64,000 bases of DNA from Actinomycetospora callitridis (lineage in GTDB: Bacteria > Actinomycetota > Actinomycetes > Mycobacteriales > Pseudonocardiaceae). The stretch is taken from contig NZ_JAQZAK010000001.1 of assembly GCF_028737265.1 (NCBI RefSeq), positions 620,001-684,000 on the forward strand, written 5' to 3'. Both the position numbers and the translations under genes were made by a program. Below the pieces are notes generated by a model. It saw only the letters and a list, made by a program, of their open reading frames with translations, had not been told where the DNA came from and did not search any database. Shown here one piece after another: positions 47,467 through 60,257 of this stretch. How positions within the stretch are numbered: position 1 is the first letter of the stretch; every line of letters begins with the position of its first letter.

Positions 47467-48311
47467 GTGCCTCCACCGCCGGCGTCCTCGCCGACTTCCA
47501 CGCCGCGAGCCGTGACGCGCTCGAGGCCACGCGCCGTCGCCTCTCGGAGGCCACGGCGCAGGCGGCTGCGGGCGACCTCGACACCGTCGCCGAGCAGCTC
47601 GACTCCGTGGCCGACCTGCTCGGTCGCGAGAGCGAGCTGCGGCGCACGCTCGCCGACGCGTCGCGCACCGCCGAGGACCGCGAGGGCCTCGCCGACCGGC
47701 TGATCGGTCGTCAGGTCACCTCGACCACCGGGGACATCGTGAAGACCGCGGTGTCGTCGTCCTGGTCGCGGCCCGAGGACCTCGTCACGGGCCTGCGCAC
47801 CGTCGCCCGTGAGGCCCTCCTCGTGTCGGCCGAGCGGGACGACCGGCTCGACGCCGTCGAGGACGAGCTGTTCCGGCTCGGCCGCATCGTCGGCGGGTCG
47901 CCCGACCTCGAGCGTCTGCTGGCCGACCCGGCCGCCGACCCCGAGGGCAAGCAGCGGGTCCTCGACCAGCTGCTCGCGGACCGGGCCGAGCCCGTCACCC
48001 GCAAGCTCGCCGCCCAGCTCGTGGCCCACCCGGTGGGTCGCGGCGTCGCCCAGGGCCTCGAGCGCCTGGCCGAGCTCGCGGCCGAGCGCCGCGAGCGGTC
48101 GGTGGCCACGGTGCGCTCGCCCATCGCCCTCTCCGACCAGCAGCAGCAGCGACTGGCCGACGCCCTGACGCGCATCTACCGTCGGGACATCACCCTGCAC
48201 CTCGAGGTCGACCCCGGCATCGTCGGCGGTCTCGTGATCCAGGTGGGGGACGAGGTCATCGACGGCAGCGTGGCCGGACGGCTCGACGAACTGGGCCGCA
48301 GGCTCGGCTGA
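47463..48311 (+). CDS. atpH: F1Fo ATP synthase subunit delta
   Basis: This 282-aa protein links the b stalk to the top of F1. Helical N-terminal domain; C-terminal [21 protein letters not shown] and [21 protein letters not shown] are the delta/OSCP signature. It is about 100 residues longer than E. coli delta, as in other actinobacteria. ATGA overlap with atpF. Confidence 0.95.
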   Translation: MSASTAGVLADFHAASRDALEATRRRLSEATAQAAAGDLDTVAEQLDSVADLLGRESELRRTLADASRTAEDREGLADRLIGRQVTSTTGDIVKTAVSSSWSRPEDLVTGLRTVAREALLVSAERDDRLDAVEDELFRLGRIVGGSPDLERLLADPAADPEGKQRVLDQLLADRAEPVTRKLAAQLVAHPVGRGVAQGLERLAELAAERRERSVATVRSPIALSDQQQQRLADALTRIYRRDITLHLEVDPGIVGGLVIQVGDEVIDGSVAGRLDELGRRLG

Positions 48312-48354
48312 GTCGACCAACGAACCCCCCTAACGACTAGCGAGAGCGGAAGCC

Positions 48355-52620
<4,266 letters not shown>

Positions 52621-52621
<1 letters not shown>

Positions 52622-53019
52622 TGGCGACCATGGAGGTCGCCATCGTCGGCGTCGAGAAGCGGTTGTGGTCGGGGGAGGCGAGCTTCGTCTCGGCCCGCAC
52701 GGTCGACGGCGACATCGGTCTGCTGCCCGGGCACCAGCCGATGATCGCCGCGCTCGACGAGGCCGGTGTGGTGCGGATCGACCCCAGCGAGGGCGAGTCG
52801 TTCCACGCCGCGGTGTTCGGCGGGTTCCTCTCGGTCACCGCGGAGTCGGTGACCATCCTCGCCGAGCTGGCCGAGATGGCCGAGGAGATCGACGTCGCGT
52901 CGGCGCGGGACGAGCTCCAGCGCGCCGAGGGCGGCGGGGACGACTTCGACGACGCGGCAGCCGCCGCGGCCAGGGCGCGAGCGCGTCTCCGGGCCGCCGG
53001 CGAGTCCCCGGACCGCTGA
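52621..53019 (+). CDS. atpC: F1Fo ATP synthase subunit epsilon
   Basis: This 132-aa protein has an N-terminal beta sandwich (VAIVGVEKRLWSGEASFV, DGDIGLLPGHQPMIAAL) and a C-terminal helix region rich in Ala/Arg ([15 protein letters not shown]). It couples rotor movement and inhibits hydrolysis in many bacteria. It is the last atp subunit gene, followed after 19 bases by DUF2550. Confidence 0.95.
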
Positions 53020-53038
53020 GGGACGGCGAGCAGCACCC

Positions 53039-53482
53039 GTGGGCGTGACGATGATCGCCGAGTTGGCGGCCATCGTCGTGCTCGCGGTGCTGCTCGTCGT
53101 CGCCCTGCTGGTCCTGCGCCGCATCCGGCTCCTGCGCCGGGGTGGCGTCGACGTGGCCCTGCGCCCCGCGCGGGACACCGAGGACCTGCGCGGGTGGCAC
53201 TCGGGGCTCGGGCGCTACCGGGGCAACGAGTTCCGCTGGTACCGCATCAGCGGCCTGAGCTCGGGGGCGAACGTGGTCCTCGACCGCACCCGCCTCGAGA
53301 TCACCGACCGCCGCGACCCCATCGACGGCGAGATGCACCCCGCCGGCTCGACGGTGCTGATCTGCCGCGACGGTGCCGACGTGTGGGAGCTGGCGATCAA
53401 CGCCGACGCGCTCACCGGCTTCTCGTCGTGGCTCGAGTCCACGCCGCCGGGACGGTCCACGGGGTACCGGCAGGCGAGCTAG
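53039..53482 (+). CDS. DUF2550 membrane protein
   Basis: This 147-aa protein has one N-terminal transmembrane helix (MIAELAAIVVLAVLLVVALL) and a soluble domain with GLGRYRGNEFRWYRISGLS and ADALTGFSSWLESTPPG. It is the homologue of the protein that follows atpC in mycobacteria. Function unknown. GTG 53039 is used; ATG 53051 is equally possible. It ends four bases from the convergent GntR gene. Confidence 0.85.
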   Translation: MGVTMIAELAAIVVLAVLLVVALLVLRRIRLLRRGGVDVALRPARDTEDLRGWHSGLGRYRGNEFRWYRISGLSSGANVVLDRTRLEITDRRDPIDGEMHPAGSTVLICRDGADVWELAINADALTGFSSWLESTPPGRSTGYRQAS

Positions 53483-53486
53483 CGAC

Positions 53487-54227
53487 TCACGTCCAGAAGC
53501 CGTCGCGCTCGTAGAGCCGCCGGAGCTCGACGATGTGGTCGCGCATCGCCTCCTCGGCCTCGCCCGCCCGCCCCTGCGCGACGTGCTCCGCGATCTCGCG
53601 GTGGCAGGCGTCGACCTTGTCCCACTCGCCCGGCTCGACACCGGAGCGGCGCAGGCGGGTGCGCAGCACGTCGTTCACCGGCTGGCCCATGAGCGTCAGC
53701 ATCAGGTTGCCCGTGGCCATGAGCAGCGTCGTGTGGAAGTCGAGGTGCCCGACGAAGCCGCTCGGGTCCCGGTCGTCGCGCCGGGCCGCGGCCGCGGTGC
53801 GCACGGCCTCGACGGTCTCGGCGTCGGCCCGCTGGGCGGCCAGGCGCGCGGCCGCGGGCTCCAGGAGCAGGCGGGCCTCGAGCAGGTCGCTGACGTGCAG
53901 CTGCGGGGTCATCACGAGCACGCCGAGGGCGCTGCCCACGTCCTCGACGACGCGTGCGGGGTCGGGCTCGCTGACGAACGTGCCGCCCTGGACGCCGCGG
54001 TGGGTCTCGACGAGGTGCTGGCTGGACAGCACCCGCAGCGCCTCGCGCGCCGTGCTGCGGCTGACCCCGAACGCCCGCCCGAGCTCGGCCTCGTTCGGCA
54101 GCCGGGTGCCGGACGGCAGGGTGCCGGCGAGGATCTGGGTGCGCAGCTCGTCGGCGACCTGTCGGTAGGCGGGACGGACGCGCTGCACACGCAGGTGTGC
54201 GACCGGAGCGGGCGGCTGCGGGGGCAC
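53487..54227 (-). CDS. GntR/FadR-type transcriptional regulator
   Basis: This 246-aa protein has an N-terminal winged helix (YRQVADELRTQILAGTLPSG, LPNEAELGRAFGVSRSTARE ALRVL) and a FadR-type all-helical FCD effector domain with LLEARLLLEP and HLDFHTTLLMATGN, where His residues usually hold a metal. GTG 54227 follows TACGCT by six bases, so the mRNA is probably leaderless. The 17-bp operator 37 bases upstream suggests autoregulation and control of the divergent catabolic operon. Confidence 0.9.
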   Translation of the reverse strand: MPPQPPAPVAHLRVQRVRPAYRQVADELRTQILAGTLPSGTRLPNEAELGRAFGVSRSTAREALRVLSSQHLVETHRGVQGGTFVSEPDPARVVEDVGSALGVLVMTPQLHVSDLLEARLLLEPAAARLAAQRADAETVEAVRTAAAARRDDRDPSGFVGHLDFHTTLLMATGNLMLTLMGQPVNDVLRTRLRRSGVEPGEWDKVDACHREIAEHVAQGRAGEAEEAMRDHIVELRRLYERDGFWT

Positions 54228-54254
54228 GGGAGGAGCGTAGACCGTCGCCGACGC

Positions 54255-54283
54255 TTGTGGCAGATACGTCAGACGTTTAGCGT
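54255..54283 (+). promoter_or_regulatory. Promoter of the maoC operon
   Basis: TTGTGG, a 17-base spacer and TAGCGT, then eight bases to the ATG at 54292, predict a leaderless transcript. The GntR operator fills the spacer. Confidence 0.65.
54264..54280. promoter_or_regulatory. GntR operator, copy 1
   Basis: ATACGTCAGACGTTTAG contains the symmetric core ACGTC-A-GACGT. The whole 17-mer recurs exactly, inverted, at 58808-58824. Confidence 0.75.
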
Positions 54284-54291
54284 CCCCGGGC

Positions 54292-54819
54292 ATGGCCGTC
54301 GTGGCGGGGTGGCAGGGCCGGTTCTTCGAGGACTTCGTGGTGGGTGACGTCTACCAGCACCCGTTGGGGCGCACGATCACCGAGACCGACAACACCTGGT
54401 TCACGTTGCTGACGATGAACACGAACCAGGCGCACTTCAACGCCCAGGTCGGCGCGGAGTCCGAGTTCGGGCGGATGCTCGTCGCGTCGCCCCTGACGAT
54501 CTCGATCGTGATGGGGCAGTCGGTGTCGGACACCAGCCAGAACGCGTTCGCGAACCTCGGGATCGACGAGCTGCGCCTGACCGCGCCGGTGTTCGCGGGC
54601 GACACGCTCTACGCCGAGTCGCTCGTGCTCTCCGCGCGCGGCTCGGGCAGCCGCCCGGACGCCGGCATCGTCGGGGTGCGCACCCGCGGGCTCAACCAGG
54701 ACGGTGTCGAGGTCCTGACGTTCAAGCGCGCCTTCTACGTGCACCGGCGCGACGCCCCGCGCGCGGCGGCGCCGTTCCCGCAGGCCGCGGTCCCGCTGTC
54801 CCTGGAGAACGAGCAGTGA
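54292..54819 (+). CDS. MaoC-family hydratase/dehydratase
   Basis: This 175-aa hot-dog-fold protein has FEDFVVGDVYQHPLGRTITE and the catalytic Asp/His region DNTWFTLLTMNTNQAHFN. Single-domain members hydrate enoyl-CoA thioesters, and the closest group by eye contains mesaconyl-CoA-type hydratases. It is first in the operon with CoA-transferase and acyl-CoA dehydrogenase, so it likely acts on a CoA ester made by them. The start fits a leaderless message; the stop overlaps the next gene (GTGA). Confidence 0.88.
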   Translation: MAVVAGWQGRFFEDFVVGDVYQHPLGRTITETDNTWFTLLTMNTNQAHFNAQVGAESEFGRMLVASPLTISIVMGQSVSDTSQNAFANLGIDELRLTAPVFAGDTLYAESLVLSARGSGSRPDAGIVGVRTRGLNQDGVEVLTFKRAFYVHRRDAPRAAAPFPQAAVPLSLENEQ

Positions 54820-56045
54820 AGCCGCTCGAGGACATCCGGATCGTCTCGCTCGAGCAGTACGGCGCCGGGCCGTTCGGGTCGATGCACCTCGCCGAGCTCG
54901 GCGCCGAGGTCATCAAGATCGAGGACCCGTCGTCGGGCGGCGACGTCGGGCGCTACGTCCCGCCGTACGCGCAGGACGGCGACTCGCTGTTCTTCGAGTC
55001 GTTCAACAAGAACAAGTCGTCGGTGCTGCTCGACATCCGCTCCGACGCCGGGCGCGAGGTGTTCCACGACCTGGTCCGCAGCGCCGACGCCGTCTACTCC
55101 AACCTGCGCGGGGACGTCCCGGCGAAGCTCGGCATCCGGTACGCCGACCTGGCCGAGGTCAACCCGCGGATCGTCTGCTGCTCGCTGACCGGCTTCGGCA
55201 TGACCGGTCCGCGCTCCGGCGAGCCCGGCTACGACTACGTGCTGCAGGCGCTCGGCGGCTGGATGTCGCTCACCGGGGAGCCCGGCGGCGCGCCGCAGAA
55301 GGCGGGCCTGTCGCTCGTGGACTACAGCGGCGGGTTCGTCGCCGCGATCGCCCTGCTCGCCGGCATCCACGCCGCCCGCCGCGACGGCGTCGGCACCGAC
55401 TGCGACCTGTCGCTCTACGACACCGCGGTGAGCCTGCTGACCTACCCCGCGACGTGGCACCTCACCGAGGGCTACACGCCGGCGCGCACGCACCACTCGG
55501 CCCACCCGTCGCTCGTGCCGTTCCAGGCGTTCGAGGCGGCCGACGGCTGGCTCGTCGTGGGGTGCGCCAAGGAGAAGTTCTGGCAGCGGCTCACGGTCGT
55601 GCTCGAGCGCCCCGACCTCGCCGAGGACCCCCGCTTCGCGACGTTCCGCGACCGCGACGTGCACCGCGACGTCCTCGTCCCGCTGCTCGAGGAGCTGTTC
55701 GCGGCGCGCGCCGTGGACGTCTGGATCGCGGCGATGGGCGCGGCGGGCATCCCGTGCGCGCCGATCCACGACGTCGGCGAGGCCCTCACCGACCCCCACA
55801 CCGCCGCCCGCGGGCTCGTGGCCGAGACCGCGCACGCCCACTGGGGCACCGTGCGGTCGCTGCGCTCGCCGGTGCGCGTCGGTCCACCCGGGGACGACAC
55901 GCGACCGGCCCGCAGCGGGCCCGCGATGGGCGAGCACACCCGCTCGGTGCTGCGCGGGATCGGCTACGACGACGAGCAGCTGGCCGCGCTGCGCGACGCG
56001 GGCGCGTTCGGCACCCACGACATCGGGTTCGGGGAGGACCGCTGA
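54816..56045 (+). CDS. CaiB/BaiF-family (class III) CoA-transferase
   Basis: This 409-aa interlocked-dimer CoA-transferase starts with the typical PLEDIRIVSLEQYGAGPFG and has GAEVIKIEDP. The catalytic Asp169 in VDYSGG is at the same number as in formyl-CoA transferase. It moves CoA between carboxylates and so would activate the pathway acid without ATP. Overlaps maoC upstream and the dehydrogenase downstream. Confidence 0.92.
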   Translation: MKPLEDIRIVSLEQYGAGPFGSMHLAELGAEVIKIEDPSSGGDVGRYVPPYAQDGDSLFFESFNKNKSSVLLDIRSDAGREVFHDLVRSADAVYSNLRGDVPAKLGIRYADLAEVNPRIVCCSLTGFGMTGPRSGEPGYDYVLQALGGWMSLTGEPGGAPQKAGLSLVDYSGGFVAAIALLAGIHAARRDGVGTDCDLSLYDTAVSLLTYPATWHLTEGYTPARTHHSAHPSLVPFQAFEAADGWLVVGCAKEKFWQRLTVVLERPDLAEDPRFATFRDRDVHRDVLVPLLEELFAARAVDVWIAAMGAAGIPCAPIHDVGEALTDPHTAARGLVAETAHAHWGTVRSLRSPVRVGPPGDDTRPARSGPAMGEHTRSVLRGIGYDDEQLAALRDAGAFGTHDIGFGEDR

Positions 56046-57208
56046 TGGACTTCCGGCTGAGCGACGAACAGCGGCTCTTCCGCGACACCCTGCGCTCGTT
56101 CGTCGACCGCGAGATCGTGCCGGTCGCGCGGGACTGGGAGCACGAGGGCCGCTACCCGACCGAGATCGTCGAGGGCATGCGCGGGCTCGGGCTCTTCGGG
56201 CTCGCCGTGCCCGAGGCCTACGGCGGGCTCGAGGCGGACACCGTGTCGTTCGCGCTGACGTTCGAGGAGATCTCGCGCGGCTGGATGGGCATCGCCGGCA
56301 TCCTCGGCAGCCACTCGGTGTCCTGCTGGATGATCGCCCGCCACGGCACCGAGGAGCAGAAGCAGCGCTACCTGCCGGAGCTCGCGACGGGGGAGCGGCG
56401 CACCGCGATCGCGCTCACCGAGCCGGGCGCGGGCACCGACCTGCAGAGCATCACCACCACGGCGCGCCGCGACGGTGACGACTACGTCGTCCGCGGCACC
56501 AAGATGTGGATCACGAACGCCCGCCACGCCGACCCGCTGCCGGTGCTCGTGAAGACCGATCCGGCGGCCGAGCCGGCCCACCGCGGCATGAGCATGCTGC
56601 TCGTCGACGCGGGCGCGCCCGGGCTCGAGATCACCAAGGACATGGGCAAGCTCGGCTACAAGGGCACCGAGTCCTGCGAGGTGGTGCTCGACGACGTGCG
56701 GGTGCCGGCGACACAGCTGCTCGGCGGCGTCGAGGGCCGCGGGCTCCAGCAGGCGCTCTCGTCGCTGGAGACGGGGCGCATCAACATCGCGGCCCGCTCG
56801 GTGGGCATCGCCCAGCGCGCCTACGACGAGTCGCTGTCCTACGCCCGCGAGCGCCAGGCGTTCGGGCAGGCGATCGGCGACTTCCAGGCCGTGCAGCTGC
56901 GTCTGTCGGCCATCGCGGTGCGCCTGCAGGCCGCCCGCCTGATGACCTACTGGGCGGCGTCGCGCATGGACGAGGGCGTGCGGATGGACACCGAGTCGGG
57001 CATGGCGAAGATCTTCGCCTCGGACGCGGCGCTGGAGTGCGCCACCGACGCCATGCGCATCCACGGCGGCTACGGCTACTCGACGGAGTTCGAGGTCGAG
57101 CGGCTCTACCGCGACGCCCCGCTGATGTCGATCGGCGAGGGCACGAACGACATGCTGGGCACCGTCGTCGCGAAGTCCCTGCTGGCCGGGAAGGCCTCGA
57201 TCAGATGA
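56045..57208 (+). CDS. Acyl-CoA dehydrogenase
   Basis: This 387-aa FAD enzyme has ALTEPGAGTDLQSITTTA and the MWITNA FAD-binding segment. The C-terminal four-helix bundle contains RQAFGQAIGDFQAVQ and IHGGYGYSTEFEVERLYRD. The catalytic Glu is in the GEGTNDM loop near residue 371. It introduces a double bond that the MaoC hydratase could then hydrate. Translationally coupled on both sides. Confidence 0.95.
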   Translation: MDFRLSDEQRLFRDTLRSFVDREIVPVARDWEHEGRYPTEIVEGMRGLGLFGLAVPEAYGGLEADTVSFALTFEEISRGWMGIAGILGSHSVSCWMIARHGTEEQKQRYLPELATGERRTAIALTEPGAGTDLQSITTTARRDGDDYVVRGTKMWITNARHADPLPVLVKTDPAAEPAHRGMSMLLVDAGAPGLEITKDMGKLGYKGTESCEVVLDDVRVPATQLLGGVEGRGLQQALSSLETGRINIAARSVGIAQRAYDESLSYARERQAFGQAIGDFQAVQLRLSAIAVRLQAARLMTYWAASRMDEGVRMDTESGMAKIFASDAALECATDAMRIHGGYGYSTEFEVERLYRDAPLMSIGEGTNDMLGTVVAKSLLAGKASIR

Positions 57209-57426
57209 CGGGGAATCCGGTGAGCGTGCCCGAGGGCGTTCCCGGTACGGCCGAGCTGGCCGCCCTCGCGGCCCGCCTCGGCTACCGGGTCGACGACGAG
57301 GTCGTCCTCGCGCTGCGGGCCGCGGTGGTCGGCGCCGAGGACGCCGTCGCGAGGCTGCGGGCCCGCCCGCTGCCGGCCGACGGGGCGGCGGACCCGGCGC
57401 ACGGCGACGCCTGGTTGCGTCGGTGA
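57205..57426 (+). CDS. Small AtzG/GatC-like amidase partner protein
   Basis: This 73-aa helical protein has the pattern TAELAALAARLGYRVDDEVV then ALRAAVVGAEDAVARLRARP. It overlaps the dehydrogenase stop and the amidase start. AtzG (DUF4089) is a small helical subunit that pairs with the AtzE amidase, and GatC pairs with GatA. Size, helical character and position fit such a partner, though sequence similarity is too weak for certainty. Confidence 0.6.
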   Translation: MTGNPVSVPEGVPGTAELAALAARLGYRVDDEVVLALRAAVVGAEDAVARLRARPLPADGAADPAHGDAWLRR

Positions 57427-58811
57427 GCGACCTCGACGTCACCGGGTTGCTCGAGGCGTACAGCACGGGCAATCTCGACCCCGTCGAGGCGGTGGACGAC
57501 GCACTCGCCCGGCTCGCGGCGGCGCACGAGGCGCTGAACTGCACGATCCGCGTCCTCGACGACCGCGCCCGCGCCGCGGCGGAGGAGTCCGCGCACCGGT
57601 GGGCGTCCGGCACCCCGCGGCCCCTGGAGGGGGTGCCGTTCGGGGTCAAGGACGTCATCGACGTGGCGGGCGTACCGACCACGGCCGGCTCGTGGTGCCA
57701 CGGCGACGAGCCCGCGACGGCGTCGGCGACCGTCGTACGGCGCCTCGAGGACGCCGGGGCCATCGCGGTCAGCAAGGACGCGACCACCGAGTTCGCCGTC
57801 GGCGGCCCGCACCCGCCGCGCTTCGGCGCCGTGCGCAACCCGTGGGACCGCGAGCGCTGGGCAGGCGGGTCGTCGACCGGGTCGGCGGCCGCGGTCGCCG
57901 CGCGCGCCGTCCCGTGCGCGCTCGGCACGGACGTCGGCGGGTCGGTGCGCCTGCCCTCGGCGTGGTGCGGGCTCAACGGGCTCAAGCCCACCGCGGGCGC
58001 GGTCCCGCGCACCGGGGTCTTCCCGCTGTCGTGGACCACCGAGACGGTCGGCCCGATCGCCCGCAGCGCCCGGGACGCGGAGCGGCTGTTCGCGGTGCTG
58101 CGCGGACCCGACGGCGCCGACCCGCGCAGCGGGCCGCTGCCCCCGTGGGACGTCCCCGACGGCGGCGACCTCATCGGTCTGCGGATCGCCGTGCCCGGGG
58201 GCGCGTTCACCGAGCTCTGCGACGCCGCCGTGCGCGCCGGGGTGGCGCACCTGGTCGACGTGCTCGTCGCGGCCGGCGCCGAGGTCGTCGCGGGCGAGGT
58301 CCCGTCGGCGGGCGAGGCGCTGCCGATCGGCTACCAGGTCGTGTTCACCGAGGCGGCGACGCTGCACCGCGTCGACGCCGACCGCTGGGACCGCTACGAC
58401 CCGGTCGTGGTGCGGCGGATCAGCCAGGGGATCGTCACCCCGGCGGTCGACTACCTGCGCGCCCTGCAGTTCCGCGTCGAGCTGCAGCGCGAGCTCGACG
58501 CGGTGTTCGCCGACGCCGACCTCCTCGTGGTGCCGACCTGCCCGTCCACCGCGCCCCGGCTGCCCGAGGGCACCGTCCTCGTCGACGGCGAGGAGTTCCC
58601 GCTCTACGCCGCCCAGTCGCGCTCGACGATGCTGGGCAACCTCACCGGCGCCCCCGGGCTCGCCGTGCCCACCGGGCTCGCGCCCGACGGCTGCCCGGTC
58701 TCCGCCCAGCTCGTGGCCGCCCCGCACCGGGAGGCCACGGCGCTGTGGGCGGCACGCGTGTTCCAGGAGCGCACGAGCCACCACCTCCTGGCGCCCCCTT
58801 CCGTGCTCTAA
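57423..58811 (+). CDS. Amidase-signature family hydrolase (AtzE/GatA-like)
   Basis: This 462-aa enzyme has the complete Ser-cisSer-Lys triad: Lys76 (FGVKDVID), Ser151 (GGSSTGSAAA) and Ser174 (GTDVGGSVRLPS). It cleaves carboxamides or ureido groups. With the small partner protein it resembles AtzEG-type amidases of N-heterocycle breakdown. GTG 57423 overlaps the small gene's stop. Its own stop codon lies inside the second GntR operator. Confidence 0.92.
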   Translation: MSDLDVTGLLEAYSTGNLDPVEAVDDALARLAAAHEALNCTIRVLDDRARAAAEESAHRWASGTPRPLEGVPFGVKDVIDVAGVPTTAGSWCHGDEPATASATVVRRLEDAGAIAVSKDATTEFAVGGPHPPRFGAVRNPWDRERWAGGSSTGSAAAVAARAVPCALGTDVGGSVRLPSAWCGLNGLKPTAGAVPRTGVFPLSWTTETVGPIARSARDAERLFAVLRGPDGADPRSGPLPPWDVPDGGDLIGLRIAVPGGAFTELCDAAVRAGVAHLVDVLVAAGAEVVAGEVPSAGEALPIGYQVVFTEAATLHRVDADRWDRYDPVVVRRISQGIVTPAVDYLRALQFRVELQRELDAVFADADLLVVPTCPSTAPRLPEGTVLVDGEEFPLYAAQSRSTMLGNLTGAPGLAVPTGLAPDGCPVSAQLVAAPHREATALWAARVFQERTSHHLLAPPSVL

Positions 58812-58827
58812 ACGTCTGACGTATGTT
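58799..58827 (+). promoter_or_regulatory. Promoter of the prpD-LLM-rutA unit
   Basis: TTCCGT, a 17-base spacer and TATGTT, with the GntR operator filling the spacer, repeat the architecture at 54255. Transcription would start about 30 bases before the GTG at 58866. Confidence 0.6.
58808..58824. promoter_or_regulatory. GntR operator, copy 2
   Basis: CTAAACGTCTGACGTAT is the exact reverse complement of copy 1 at 54264-54280. It overlaps the amidase stop codon. Confidence 0.75.
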
Positions 58828-58865
58828 GCTGTGGCCCCGGTCACCGCACCCACCTGGAGCGGCTC

Positions 58866-60257
58866 GTGTCGTTGGAGAGCCCCACCCGGACCGCCCTGGC
58901 CGGCCGCGTCGCGGACTTCGCCGCCGCGCTCGACCCGGCCGACGTCCCGGACGAGGTCCTCGAGCGCGCCCGCCACCTGGTGCTCGACGCGGTCGGCCTG
59001 GCGTACGCCTCCACCGCCTACCGCTTCTCCGGCGTGGCTCGCGACGCGCTGGCGACGTTCGGCGGCGGCGACCACCCGGTGCTCGGCATGCCCGACCGGC
59101 TCTCCCCGCGCGACGCCGCGGTGCTCAACGGTGTGCTCGTGCACGGGATGGACTTCGACGACACCCACATCCCCGCCGTCACCCACGTCTCCGCCGCCGC
59201 GCTCCCGGCCGCGCTCTCCGCGGCGACGGTGTCCGGGGCGAGCACGCGCGAGATGCTGCTGGCCTACGTCCTGGGCGTCGAGGTCTCGGCGCGGGTCGGG
59301 CTCGGCGGCGCCGGCGGCTTCCACGACGTCGGCTTCCACCCGACGGCCGTCGCCGGGGCGTTCGGCGCCGCGGTCGCGGCGGGCCGGCTGACCGGGCTCG
59401 ACGCCGACGGCCTCGTCGCCGCGCAGGGCGTCGTCGGGTCGATGTCGGCGGGCCTGCTGGAGTTCCTCGAGGACGGGTCGTGGACCAAGCGCCTGCACCC
59501 CGGGTGGGCGGCCATGTGCGGGCTGACCGCCGCGGCGTTCGCCCGCGCGGGCTGGACCGGCCCGGCCGCCGTGTACGAGGGCCGCTTCGGGCTCTACGCC
59601 ACCCACCTCGCCGGGCGGACGAGCCGCCCGGAGGCGGTGGGGGAGGACCTCGGCACCCGTTGGGAGCTGATGCGCACCGCCGTGAAGCCGTACCCGATCT
59701 GCCACTTCAACCACGCCTTCGCCGACGCGGCGCTGCTGCTGCGCGACGAGCACGGCATCGACGCCGCCGACGTCCGCGCGATCCGCTGCGCGATCCACCC
59801 CGTGCCGGGCAAGGTCGTCTGCCAGCCCCCGGAGAACAAGTGGGCGCCGCGCGACGAGTACGACGCCAAGTTCAGCCTGCCGTTCGCCGTGTCGGCGGCC
59901 CTGGCGCGCGGGCGGTTCACGCTCGCGGAGCTCGAGGACGAGGCCCTCGCCGACCCCGGGATCCTCGCGCTGGCGCGAAAGGTCGAGGTCGTCGACGACC
60001 ACGAGGGCCTGTTCCCCGACGCCTACTCCGGGCGCGTGGAGATCGAGCTCGCCGACGGCCGCGTCGTCGCGCACCGCGAGCAGGTCAACCGGGGCCACGA
60101 CCAGCGCCCGCTGACCAACGCCGAGATCGTCGAGAAGTTCGAGGGGACGATCGGGCGGGTCGCCGACGCCGCGACGGCCGAGCGCGTGCGCGCCGCGGTG
60201 CTGTCGCTCGGCGACGACCGTCCTGCCGCCGAGTTCGCCGAGGCGTGCCGTGGCTGA
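58866..60257 (+). CDS. MmgE/PrpD-family protein
   Basis: This 463-aa member of the 2-methylcitrate dehydratase / cis-aconitate decarboxylase family has LDAVGLAYAS near the start, HGMDFDDTHIPAVTHVSAAA in the active-site region, and KPYPICHFNHAFADAA around residue 280. Substrates vary widely (methylcitrate, aconitate, iminodisuccinate epimers). GTG 58866 has TGGAGC upstream. First gene of the second unit under the GntR operator; the LLM gene overlaps its end by 8 bases. Confidence 0.9.
   Translation: MSLESPTRTALAGRVADFAAALDPADVPDEVLERARHLVLDAVGLAYASTAYRFSGVARDALATFGGGDHPVLGMPDRLSPRDAAVLNGVLVHGMDFDDTHIPAVTHVSAAALPAALSAATVSGASTREMLLAYVLGVEVSARVGLGGAGGFHDVGFHPTAVAGAFGAAVAAGRLTGLDADGLVAAQGVVGSMSAGLLEFLEDGSWTKRLHPGWAAMCGLTAAAFARAGWTGPAAVYEGRFGLYATHLAGRTSRPEAVGEDLGTRWELMRTAVKPYPICHFNHAFADAALLLRDEHGIDAADVRAIRCAIHPVPGKVVCQPPENKWAPRDEYDAKFSLPFAVSAALARGRFTLAELEDEALADPGILALARKVEVVDDHEGLFPDAYSGRVEIELADGRVVAHREQVNRGHDQRPLTNAEIVEKFEGTIGRVADAATAERVRAAVLSLGDDRPAAEFAEACRG

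Noticed and set aside
46852..48311. Fused b-delta ATP synthase subunit as in mycobacteria
   Set aside because: The two frames are separate with a 4-base ATGA overlap and each encodes a normal-sized protein.
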